Shown piece by piece: positions 18,409 to 26,664 of a stretch of 40,410 nt of DNA. The notes beneath the pieces are model-generated. The model ran no database searches, was not told the DNA's origin, and saw only the letters and a list, made by a program, of their open reading frames with translations. Made by a program: the position numbers and the translations under genes. How positions within the stretch are numbered: the stretch's first letter is position 1; each line of letters starts with the position of its first letter. The DNA is from Pedobacter borealis DSM 19626 (GTDB lineage Bacteria > Bacteroidota > Bacteroidia > Sphingobacteriales > Sphingobacteriaceae), in NCBI RefSeq assembly GCF_000708285.2, contig NZ_JAUG01000039.1, positions 1 to 40,410 of the forward strand. The letters are read 5' to 3'.

Positions 18409-18601
18409 TTATATAAGGTATTAGTAAAGAAAAAAATTAATATGAAACCATCGTGAGCAGACACTTGCAAAGCGAAATGAACCGAGCTTGCGAGCTCTTG
18501 AACACCGATTAAAAAATAGACAAGCTGTGAAAAATATTGCTCATGACGGCTTCATCATCATTAAAAAACAAATTATATACGGATGAAAAGAATTATTGTA
18601 C
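18382..18601. repeat. ~220-bp direct repeat, copy 2
   Basis: This is the partner of 16380-16596. Here the repeat spans the 3' end of the GH29 gene, the whole intergenic spacer and the first codons of the SGNH hydrolase gene. The inverted-repeat element is at 18446-18552 (AACCATCGTGAGCA and TGCTCATGACGGCTT) with the same GAGCTTGCGAGCTC hairpin. It differs from copy 1 by scattered substitutions and a few single-base indels. Confidence 0.85.
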
Positions 18602-19854
18602 TAACAGTCCTATGCTTATTGCAAGTGAGCGAATTTGCTGGAGCACAAGGGATAGAAGATAAGAGGGCATGGAATGAGTTCTCAGTCAGAGCGGGCCTGC
18701 CAAACTTTTTTTCAAAGGCATTGCAAAGCGGATCGGTAAAAGTGGCTTATTTAGGGGGAAGTATCACCAAACAGGAAGGATGGCGTGTGCATTCGCTAAA
18801 TTGGTTTAAGGAGCGTTTTCCTCAAGCCTCATTTTCGGAAGTGAACGCGGCCGTTAACGGAACAGGTTCCGACTTTGGTGCGTTTAGGCTAAAGGAACAG
18901 GTATTGAAGCACAAACCAGATTTAGTTTTTGTTGAGTTTGCGGTTAACGATGGAAAAACAGAATCGGCAAAGATTATTCGTTCAATGGAAGGGATTGTGA
19001 GGCAGATCAAGCAGGCAAACCCTTATACCGATATATGTTTTGTTTATACTATTTCAAAATATTCATTGGAAGAGGAACAAAAAGGAATGCTGCCTAATTC
19101 GGCTCAACAGATGGAAAAAGTAGCCGATCATTATGGGATTCCCAGCATCAACTTCGGTTTTGAAATAGCAAGCATGGTGAGTAATCAACAGCTTATTCTG
19201 GAAGCCAGCGCAAAGGAACAGAAAGGCTTAAAAGTGTTCAGTCCTGATGGCACTCATCCTTATCCTGAAACAGGACATGTTATTTATCAAAATGTTTTGA
19301 AACGTTCGTTTGAGAAAATGATTCCCACGAATGCAAGTTCGTTAGTAAAAAGCAAACTTCCAAAGCCAATGGTATCCGATTGTTATGTTAACACTCAAAT
19401 GGTTGACATAAAGGATGTAAAGTTAAGTTCAAACTGGGAGCTGATAAATTCGAAGGAGAATCCTTCGTTCTCTGAGTTTAGCAATTTCCTTCCCTTTATT
19501 GGAAAGGCGGGGCAATCAGGGGAGACGATTACTATTCATTTTAAAGGACGCTCTTTTGGCTTCTTCGATATTATGGGACCTGATGCAGGAAGGGTTATCG
19601 TGGAAATTGACGGCGCGGTAAAGGATACGATTAGGAGGTTTGATCCATATTGTAGCTATCGAAGGATGAACTATGGTATTATTGGCGGTCTTGAAGATAA
19701 AAAACACACGGTGGTGCTTAGGTCCCTGTGCGAGCCTTTTGACAAAACTGCAATCTTGTCTAATAAAGAAAGTATAACAAAGAATCCTGAAGTCTACAAA
19801 CCGAATAACCTTTACATAGGTAAAATCTTGATAGAAGGAAAAATCCTGAAATAA
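18583..19854 (+). CDS. SGNH/GDSL-family carbohydrate esterase
   Basis: 423 residues with a signal peptide ending at FAGAQ (~22). The SGNH blocks are complete: LGGSITKQEGW with catalytic S60, a Gly block NGTGSDFG, FVEFAVNDG with N122, and SPDGTHPYPETGH with D222 and H225. A C-terminal beta-sandwich extension (~260-423) probably binds carbohydrate. Members of this family in PULs remove O-acetyl or similar esters from glycans, clearing the chain for lyases and glycosidases. The specific ester is unknown. Its promoter region and start codon lie within the direct repeat, so its expression signals come from a duplicated sequence. Confidence 0.88.
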   Translation: MKRIIVLTVLCLLQVSEFAGAQGIEDKRAWNEFSVRAGLPNFFSKALQSGSVKVAYLGGSITKQEGWRVHSLNWFKERFPQASFSEVNAAVNGTGSDFGAFRLKEQVLKHKPDLVFVEFAVNDGKTESAKIIRSMEGIVRQIKQANPYTDICFVYTISKYSLEEEQKGMLPNSAQQMEKVADHYGIPSINFGFEIASMVSNQQLILEASAKEQKGLKVFSPDGTHPYPETGHVIYQNVLKRSFEKMIPTNASSLVKSKLPKPMVSDCYVNTQMVDIKDVKLSSNWELINSKENPSFSEFSNFLPFIGKAGQSGETITIHFKGRSFGFFDIMGPDAGRVIVEIDGAVKDTIRRFDPYCSYRRMNYGIIGGLEDKKHTVVLRSLCEPFDKTAILSNKESITKNPEVYKPNNLYIGKILIEGKILK

Positions 19855-19884
19855 GGGTCTAAAAAGTTAAGATGACATTGAGCT

Positions 19885-20154
19885 CAAAAATTTGTAATTG
19901 GCGAACGGAATGATAACTCTAATGAACAGGATGGGGAGCTGAACCAGTACAGCAAGATCATTAGAAATATTGCCGCTGAATATTCCTTGTTTGTCTGTGA
20001 TCGTCGAAAATCTTTTGTGGGGGTGCTTAACGGCCAACAACCCCAGTAATGCCGAAATTGGTGTTTTGACAAAAGACAGCGTGCATTTTAATGAAAAAGA
20101 AATTTGTTTGTAGCGGAGGAAATGTGGAAAGTACTCCAGCCTTTGCTAAGATAG
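19885..20154 (+). pseudogene. C-terminal remnant of a second SGNH/GDSL hydrolase
   Basis: The 333-bp spacer is not empty. Frame 19888 reads KFVIGERNDNSNEQDGELNQ, then YSKIIRNIAAEYSLFVCDRR, up to ~20045. A shifted frame continues NNPSNAEIGVLTKDSVHFNE, and a further shift gives NLFVAEEMWKVLQPLLR-stop at 20154. Together this is the tail of a GDSL lipase-like SGNH protein, including the block V-type VHFNEKGN. No start or nucleophile block remains. It is a different subfamily from the intact esterase next door, which has GTHPYPETGH. Confidence 0.82.
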
Positions 20155-20187
20155 TGTTCAAAATGGTTTTATTTTAAATATTAATAA

Positions 20188-21996
20188 ATGATACAATTCA
20201 AAGTCAATCACATACAGGTTTTCAGGTTAATAGCCTTGTTTTTCTTCTTTCTTTTCTCAGCTAGAATGGTACCGGCCCAGGAACCAGCGAAGAAGAAAAT
20301 GGATGAAATGTGGGAGGGCAAGGGCAACGTAAACGCTGAAACAAATCTTTCAAGGGGGAAGTTGTTTCGGGATGGCAAATATGCCATGTTTATACATTGG
20401 GGATTATATTCACAGATAGGCAATCAGTGGAAAGGAAAAACATATTATGGTATTGCTGAATGGATCATGAACAGCAATATGGCCAATATTACCCTGCAGG
20501 AATACATGGCTGTGGCCAAAGATTTTAATCCGGTAAATTTTAACGCAAAGGCCATTGCACAGCTCGCTAAGGATGCAGGTATGAAATATATTGTTGTTAC
20601 CAGTAAACACCATGATGGATTTGCGATGTTTCATTCTAAAGACAATAAATTTAATATCGTTGATGCTACTCCCTTTAAGAGAGATCCAATGATTGAACTT
20701 GCCCAGGCTTGTAAAAATGCAGGGCTAGGTTTTGGTTTTTATTATTCCCAGAATCAGGATTGGACAGCACCCGGGGGCAATGGTGGTCCCCAGAAGGATG
20801 AACAGGGAAACAAAAAATCATTTGATGACTTTTTTAAAGAGAAGTGTTATCCCCAGGTCAAGCAGATCACTACCGAATATGGACCCATAGAACTGGTGTG
20901 GTTTGATACCCCAGGAGGAATGGACAAAAAATATGCGGAGCAGTTGGTAGAATTGGTACATAAAAATCAGCCGGGGGCTTACGTATCCGGGCGCGTTGGG
21001 CATAACTTAGGGGATTATACCACTTTAGGGGACATGGAGGTTCCTAAACAGAATGTAGAAGGATTGTGGGAATCGGTCGACGTAACGAATGATTCATGGG
21101 GTTATGCAGGGTATGACCAGAATTGGAAAAGCCCTAAGGAAATTCTGACACGCGCCCTTTCTACTGTTGCCAGGGGAGGTACTTACATGTTAAATGTTGG
21201 TCCTAAACCAGATGGCACAATACCTGAGCAGGCGGCAATGGCATTACTAAATTCGGGCACCTGGATAAAAAAATACCCCCAAACTATATATGGAGCAAAG
21301 GCCTCTCCTTGGAAACACGCTTTGCCTTGGGGCGATGCAACAGTGCAGGGCAATAAAATCTCGCTTTTGGTTTACGACTGGCCAGTAAGTGGACACCTGT
21401 ACCTATCGGGACTACGCTCTGAAATAACTTCTGTAAAGTTATTGAATAACGGCAAACATGAGCCTTTGCTATTTTCCAAAAAGAATGGATGGATAGATAT
21501 TCTTGTGCCAGCGAAAGCCCCAGAAATGCTGGTATCAGTGGTAGAAATAACGGTCAAAGGCGACCCAAAGGCAAATTCAATACAAAGTATAGACCCCCAA
21601 ATTGAAACGACAATTCATGCCGATTTTGCAACAGCAATAAACTGTGAGAAAAATGGAAAATCATGGATGGAAAAATTTGGTGAGTGGAAACATATCAATG
21701 AAGTCATCAAATGGACTACCAACAGCAAATTAGAGTGGGAAGTTGAAGTTTTAAAGCCAGGTTATTATCAAACTGAATTAAATTATACGGGAGTAGGGCG
21801 CTTGGTTTGGAAAATTGAAAGCAGCGGAGGGGCGATTGTTCAAAACCAACAAAATTCTTCTTCAGTTTATTCTTGGTATCCCATGGGCTGGATGAAGTTT
21901 GAGCATCCCGGAAAATATACTTTGTCCGTATCATTATTAGGCGGCGATAAAGAAAAAGCAAGTTTATCTGCCATAAAATTTAAAAAAATAGATTGA
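20188..21996 (+). CDS. GH29 alpha-L-fucosidase (second of three), with C-terminal accessory domain
   Basis: 602 residues with a signal peptide ending at MVPAQ (~31). Barrel motifs are KYAMFIHWGLYSQ (H70), YIVVTSKHHDGFAMF, GFYYSQNQDW and IELVWFDTPGG with nucleophile D240, then GGTYMLNVGPKPDG. The WFDTPG form differs from WFDG in the neighbouring paralog, indicating another GH29 branch. Residues ~365-470 form the usual C-terminal beta domain. A further module (~480-602) ends in WKIESSGGAIVQNQQ and HPGKYTLSVSLLGGDK. This same tail is found as a decayed copy at 2740-2946. Location is probably periplasmic. Confidence 0.92.
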   Translation: MIQFKVNHIQVFRLIALFFFFLFSARMVPAQEPAKKKMDEMWEGKGNVNAETNLSRGKLFRDGKYAMFIHWGLYSQIGNQWKGKTYYGIAEWIMNSNMANITLQEYMAVAKDFNPVNFNAKAIAQLAKDAGMKYIVVTSKHHDGFAMFHSKDNKFNIVDATPFKRDPMIELAQACKNAGLGFGFYYSQNQDWTAPGGNGGPQKDEQGNKKSFDDFFKEKCYPQVKQITTEYGPIELVWFDTPGGMDKKYAEQLVELVHKNQPGAYVSGRVGHNLGDYTTLGDMEVPKQNVEGLWESVDVTNDSWGYAGYDQNWKSPKEILTRALSTVARGGTYMLNVGPKPDGTIPEQAAMALLNSGTWIKKYPQTIYGAKASPWKHALPWGDATVQGNKISLLVYDWPVSGHLYLSGLRSEITSVKLLNNGKHEPLLFSKKNGWIDILVPAKAPEMLVSVVEITVKGDPKANSIQSIDPQIETTIHADFATAINCEKNGKSWMEKFGEWKHINEVIKWTTNSKLEWEVEVLKPGYYQTELNYTGVGRLVWKIESSGGAIVQNQQNSSSVYSWYPMGWMKFEHPGKYTLSVSLLGGDKEKASLSAIKFKKID

Positions 21997-22162
21997 AATA
22001 GAAATCTAAATTGGACTTCAACTGCGGGTTAAATGGAAAATTTAGACGATTGTGAAGTTAATTTAGATCTGGAGAACTACGGCTAAGTAGGTTAAATTTC
22101 CTGCTAAAACCCTGATGAATGTGGTAATAAAATAATTGAAAATAATAATTAAAAAATTTTAT

Positions 22163-24574
22163 ATGATTTCGCTTTCCCCCGGTATTAAAATCTTGTTATT
22201 TTTTGTAACCATTATTGTATGCTATTCCCCAGCATCAGCACAAATTAAATCTGGTCGCTGGGTTGCTTGGTCGGAAAAGCCGGCACTTGTCTGGGAAAAT
22301 GCTTTTGTTACCGGAAACGGAAAGCAGGGTACCATGATTACCGGAGCAGGAGGAAATGAACGGATCATTTGTGTGCATGAAGAACTTTTTTTGCGGTCAT
22401 GGGATCGTAACAAGATTGCAGTGGCTAACATCGCAAACTTATTGCCCGAAGTAAGAAAACTGGTTGACTCCAGTCGGTTTACAGCAGCGGCACGGCTTGC
22501 GAATACCGAGGCTCGTAAACAATTAGCCCAAATGGGGGCTCCAGGAGGATGGCCCATTTCTCCCCATCCTGCTTTTGATTTAAATATAAAAATTAACAAT
22601 ACAAAAAACGTATCTGCCTATCGCCGCCAGTTGGATATGGAAACGGGGGAAGTACTTACAAGTTGGAACGATGATAATGGGAGAGTAGAAGAAAGTGTTT
22701 TTTCTTCCCGAATTCATAATGTAAATGTATTACGGATACGTAATACTGCAGGAAAGAAACTAACGGTAACACTTAATCTTACTGAAACACCGGGTAGAAC
22801 AGGAAAAAGTATGGATGGTGATGATATAAGCAAGGCATTCCGTTCTGTTAAAACCGGAGCAGAAGAACCGGAATGGCTTACTTATCACGCCCAATATGCC
22901 AATGATTCTGGTGGGTATGAAGGACTGGCAAGGGTAACAGCCAAAGGAGGAAAAGTAAGTATTGTTGATAATGGCATTCAAATAAATGACGCCAGCGAAA
23001 TTTTAGTGGTCTTACGAATTACGCCTTTAGAATATGGCAATACCACCCAGGAAACATTCGTCCGGAATGAATTATCGGCTATGCCAACAGATTATGAAAG
23101 CCTACTGAAACCCCATGCAAAACAGCATGGAGAAATGTTCCGTCGGGTAATGTTAGACCTAGGCTCTTCATCGCAATGGGTTTCTACTCCAACAGAAAAA
23201 ATGCTTGCCGAAGCAAAGGAGAAAGGGGTAACGCCGCTCTTTTTAGAACAAATGCATGCGATGGGCAGGTACCTGCTGATTTCTACTTCAGGAAAATATC
23301 CTCCTCCTTTGCAAGGGATATGGGGTGGCAATTGGAAACCCGAATGGATTGGCGGTTTTGTATTTGATTCAAATGTAAACCTTGCCATCTCTGCCATCTC
23401 AAAAGGCGACTTGCCTGAATGTGCAGAATCTTATTTTGGTTATGTAGAACGGTTGTTACCCGCCTGGAGGCTCAATGCCATGAACTATCTCGGTTGCCGG
23501 GGCTTTTTGGTGCCGCATTACAGTGATCCCGAAAAAGGGTACCTAAATCATTTTTTTGCTGAGTATCCTTGGATGTATTGGCCATCTGGTGCCGGATGGA
23601 ATCTCATGCCATTTTATGAGCATGGGATGCTAACTGGAGACAGTAATTTTTTACAAAATAGAGTATTGCCATTGTATCTGGAAATGGCTAATTTTTATGA
23701 AGATTACCTGACTAAAGAAAAAGACGGTTACTATCATATTTCACCAGGTATCTCGCCTGAAAATTTTATACCTGGACAAGGTACAATACTTTCAAAAGAT
23801 GCTACGGTAGACATAGCTGTGGCACGTGAAGTTTTTGATCATCTCTTACAGTTGGGAAAAATGTTTAAACTAGCTAAGGCAGATATGGAAAAATGGAAAT
23901 ACTATTATGATCATTTAATTCCGTATCGCATTAACAAAGAAGGAGCATTGGCAGAGTGGATACCTGAAAATGCTGCTGACAATTATTCCCATCGTCACAA
24001 CTCACATCTGTATCCTATTTTTCCGGGAACGGAATTTCTTCAAGCGAATAGTAACCCTAAATTTCTTCAGGCTGCTCGGGTAGCCCTTGAAAAACGATTT
24101 AAGTATGATACTGAATCGGCGCATGGATTAATTCATGTTGCCCTGATGGCAGCAAGGTTGCACGATACACAAAAAGTGCAAGTGAACCTTGACCGGTTCT
24201 CTCGTCGTGATTATGTTTATGATGGATTGGTTACTTCGCACAACCCCAATCATGCTATTTACAATTTAGATGCCGTATTAAGTCTACAACGTCTGTTATC
24301 CGATTTGTTGGTATTCTCACAACCTGGCCGCATTGAATTATTACCTGCCTGTCCGAAAGATTTTCCGAAAGGAAAATTAGCAGGAGTGCGCATCCATGGC
24401 GGGCATAAGCTGGATATTGAATGGGCAGAAGGTAAGCTTCTTTCAGCAACCATCCACGCAGGAAAAAATGATGATTGTAAAATTATTTTTGGAACGAAGT
24501 CTAAAACAATAGAGTTGAAAGCCGGAAAAAAATATTTTTTTGACAAAAATTTAAACTTGCTTCCGGTTAAATAA
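22163..24574 (+). CDS. GH95 family glycoside hydrolase (alpha-L-fucosidase/alpha-L-galactosidase type)
   Basis: 803 residues from ATG 22163; a TTG at 22136 would add nine. The signal peptide ends at SPASAQ. Layout follows GH95: an N-terminal beta domain (WENAFVTGNGKQG, HEELFLRSWDR), an alpha/alpha6 barrel and a C-terminal beta domain. Likely catalytic positions by family alignment are E533 in SPENF, D703 in YNLDAV and the asparagine pair in SNVNLA. HRHNSHLYPIFPGTEF and GRIELLPACPKDFPKGKLAG are conserved landmarks. Several motifs are divergent (NLDAV replaces the usual IDGNFG), so the substrate could be L-galactose or another L-sugar rather than fucose. The family inverts configuration. Confidence 0.87.
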   Translation: MISLSPGIKILLFFVTIIVCYSPASAQIKSGRWVAWSEKPALVWENAFVTGNGKQGTMITGAGGNERIICVHEELFLRSWDRNKIAVANIANLLPEVRKLVDSSRFTAAARLANTEARKQLAQMGAPGGWPISPHPAFDLNIKINNTKNVSAYRRQLDMETGEVLTSWNDDNGRVEESVFSSRIHNVNVLRIRNTAGKKLTVTLNLTETPGRTGKSMDGDDISKAFRSVKTGAEEPEWLTYHAQYANDSGGYEGLARVTAKGGKVSIVDNGIQINDASEILVVLRITPLEYGNTTQETFVRNELSAMPTDYESLLKPHAKQHGEMFRRVMLDLGSSSQWVSTPTEKMLAEAKEKGVTPLFLEQMHAMGRYLLISTSGKYPPPLQGIWGGNWKPEWIGGFVFDSNVNLAISAISKGDLPECAESYFGYVERLLPAWRLNAMNYLGCRGFLVPHYSDPEKGYLNHFFAEYPWMYWPSGAGWNLMPFYEHGMLTGDSNFLQNRVLPLYLEMANFYEDYLTKEKDGYYHISPGISPENFIPGQGTILSKDATVDIAVAREVFDHLLQLGKMFKLAKADMEKWKYYYDHLIPYRINKEGALAEWIPENAADNYSHRHNSHLYPIFPGTEFLQANSNPKFLQAARVALEKRFKYDTESAHGLIHVALMAARLHDTQKVQVNLDRFSRRDYVYDGLVTSHNPNHAIYNLDAVLSLQRLLSDLLVFSQPGRIELLPACPKDFPKGKLAGVRIHGGHKLDIEWAEGKLLSATIHAGKNDDCKIIFGTKSKTIELKAGKKYFFDKNLNLLPVK

Positions 24575-24689
24575 ATAAGACTGTAAGTAATAGCTATTTG
24601 GAATAATATTGATGAAAAAATTATAAACCGTTTAATTTAATATTTTAGAAAATATTCCCAATTATTTAATGATTTTTAAAAAACTAAAA

Positions 24690-26600
24690 ATGAAAAAAAC
24701 AGCGATTTTTATTATAACTCTATTGATGTTATTTACAAAAAAATCTTTTGCTGCCGATGGTTATACGGTTGTTTCGCCTAATGGCAAGCTTAAACTAAAT
24801 ATTCGTACAGCAGATTCTCCAAAAGCCAAGGGAGAATTAATTTATGATATCTCTTATAAAGAAATTCCGGTAATCTTAAACTCCAATATGGGTATAAACG
24901 GCTGGGATAGTAGATTTACGATAGAGAAAGAAGTGAAAAGCAGCAAAGATACGGTCTGGAATCCGGTTTATGGCGAACGCTCGGAGATACACGATAATTA
25001 CAATCAAACCATATTCTTTGTGAAGCAAGAAGGGAAAAGCAGCAAATTGCATGTTATCGTTCGTGCCTATAATGAGGGAATCGCTTTTAGATACGTGTTT
25101 GCCGAGCGGGAAAATGCAACAGGATATGGTAGAGGTGGAGATTTTATGAAAATCAGCGCCGATCAAACTACCTTTCGGGTTCCTGAAAAGACTTTTTGTT
25201 ATCTTACTTATTCGGCACAAGGGGTTGTAGAACTGATGCCAGTTAAAGATTGGAAAGGGGAGGCAGAACGTCCTTTAACCTTAAAATTTAGCAATGGACT
25301 TTATGGGGCATTGGGAGAAGCTGCTTTAACGAACTTTTCCCGGACCAAATTCAGGGTTGATAAAGGTGAAGAAAATATCATCCGCAGTTCGATGTATGAT
25401 ACCGTAGAGGAATTTGCGACGCTTGAAATGCCCTGGAAAGTAATTATGGTTGCCGAAAAACCTACTGATTTATTAGCCAATAATGATATTTACCTGAATT
25501 TAAATCCAGAGTCAAAAATCAAAAATACCGTTTGGATCAAACCGGGAAAGATTATTCGTGTAGGACTCACCACGAAGGATGCCAAAGCTGCCGTTGATTT
25601 TGCCGAAAAGCGAAAATTACAATATATCCATTTTGATGCAGGGTGGTATGGTGCCGAAACACTTAAGGGCTCAGATCCGTTAGATTATAAACATGTAGAT
25701 CCCGATCGTTCCCTGGCGAATGATCTGAATCTGGAAGAGGTAACCAAATATGCAAAATCCAAAGGTATCGGCGTTTGGGTATATGTCAACCAAAGGGCGC
25801 TTACCGATCATCTTGACGAAATCCTCCCGCTTTATAAATCGTGGGGTATTGCAGGAATTAAATTTGGATTTGTTAATGTTGGGAGCTTCAGGTGGACAAC
25901 ATGGTTGCACGAGGCTGTAGCAAAATGTGCCAAATACAATATGATGGTTGATATCCATGATGAATACCGCCCAACAGGCTTTAGCCGTACCTATCCTAAT
26001 CTGCTAACCCAGGAAGGCGTGCGCGGAAATGAAGAATTTCCAGACGCAAACAATAACACTTCACTGCCTTTTACCCGTTTTCTTTGCGGCCCGGCAGATT
26101 GTACGGTATGTTATTTTGCCCGTAAGGAGTTTAGGCCAAACGCTACGAATGAAAATCGTTTATTAAAAAATACTCCAGGACATCAGTTGGCCACTTCTGT
26201 TGTATTTTATAGTCCATTACAGTTTTTGTATTGGTATGATAGTCCGTCTGATGTATTGGATGTTCCAGAACTGGAGTTTTTTGACCAACTGCCAACGGTT
26301 TGGGATGATACCAAAGTTTTGAGCGGAAGCATAGGAGAATCCATTTCAATTGCACGCCGTAGTGGCACAAAATGGTTTGTAGGCTGTATGACCAATAATG
26401 ATAGGCGTACTATCGACTTTTCGTTCAATTTCCTGGATCCATCAAAAAAATACCTGGTAACGATTTACTCGGATGGAGGAGAAAAAGTGAAAACGGCGAC
26501 TCATGTTAAGATAGAAAAACTTAAAATTTCTTCTGCCTCTAAAATGAAATTAGAATTGCTTGCCAGAGGTGGTTGCACAATGATTGTTGAGGAGATTTAG
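24690..26600 (+). CDS. GH97 family glycoside hydrolase, inverting (SusB-like) type
   Basis: 636 residues from ATG 24690; an in-frame ATG at 24669 adds seven. The signal peptide is MKKTAIFIITLLMLFTKKSF ending near FAA. The N-terminal beta-sandwich has VVSPNGKLKLNI and RAYNEGIAFRYVF, and the barrel has YIHFDAGWYG and GIKFGFVNVGSFRWTTW. The catalytic region carries E425 in HDEYRPTG and E449 in RGNEEF. They are 24 residues apart, the spacing I recall for Glu508/Glu532 of SusB, so the inverting alpha-glucosidase-like group is favoured. The Asp nucleophile motif (KIDF) of retaining alpha-galactosidases is absent; KFGF stands there. It sits 88 bp upstream of the GH3 start, probably in one transcript. 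Confidence 0.92.
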   Translation: MKKTAIFIITLLMLFTKKSFAADGYTVVSPNGKLKLNIRTADSPKAKGELIYDISYKEIPVILNSNMGINGWDSRFTIEKEVKSSKDTVWNPVYGERSEIHDNYNQTIFFVKQEGKSSKLHVIVRAYNEGIAFRYVFAERENATGYGRGGDFMKISADQTTFRVPEKTFCYLTYSAQGVVELMPVKDWKGEAERPLTLKFSNGLYGALGEAALTNFSRTKFRVDKGEENIIRSSMYDTVEEFATLEMPWKVIMVAEKPTDLLANNDIYLNLNPESKIKNTVWIKPGKIIRVGLTTKDAKAAVDFAEKRKLQYIHFDAGWYGAETLKGSDPLDYKHVDPDRSLANDLNLEEVTKYAKSKGIGVWVYVNQRALTDHLDEILPLYKSWGIAGIKFGFVNVGSFRWTTWLHEAVAKCAKYNMMVDIHDEYRPTGFSRTYPNLLTQEGVRGNEEFPDANNNTSLPFTRFLCGPADCTVCYFARKEFRPNATNENRLLKNTPGHQLATSVVFYSPLQFLYWYDSPSDVLDVPELEFFDQLPTVWDDTKVLSGSIGESISIARRSGTKWFVGCMTNNDRRTIDFSFNFLDPSKKYLVTIYSDGGEKVKTATHVKIEKLKISSASKMKLELLARGGCTMIVEEI

Positions 26601-26664
26601 AAAATAAGTAAAAACAGAGGTAGTCAATTTGCCCGTTATTTTTTTGAACAATATTAATAATACC

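Noticed and set aside
21997..22162. Search of the GH29-GH95 spacer for a remnant or hairpin
   Set aside because: No coherent translation or strong stem was found.
22222..22599. 125-codon minus-strand frame within the GH95 gene
   Set aside because: Antisense to conserved GH95 N-terminal motifs, with no start context or recognisable domain.
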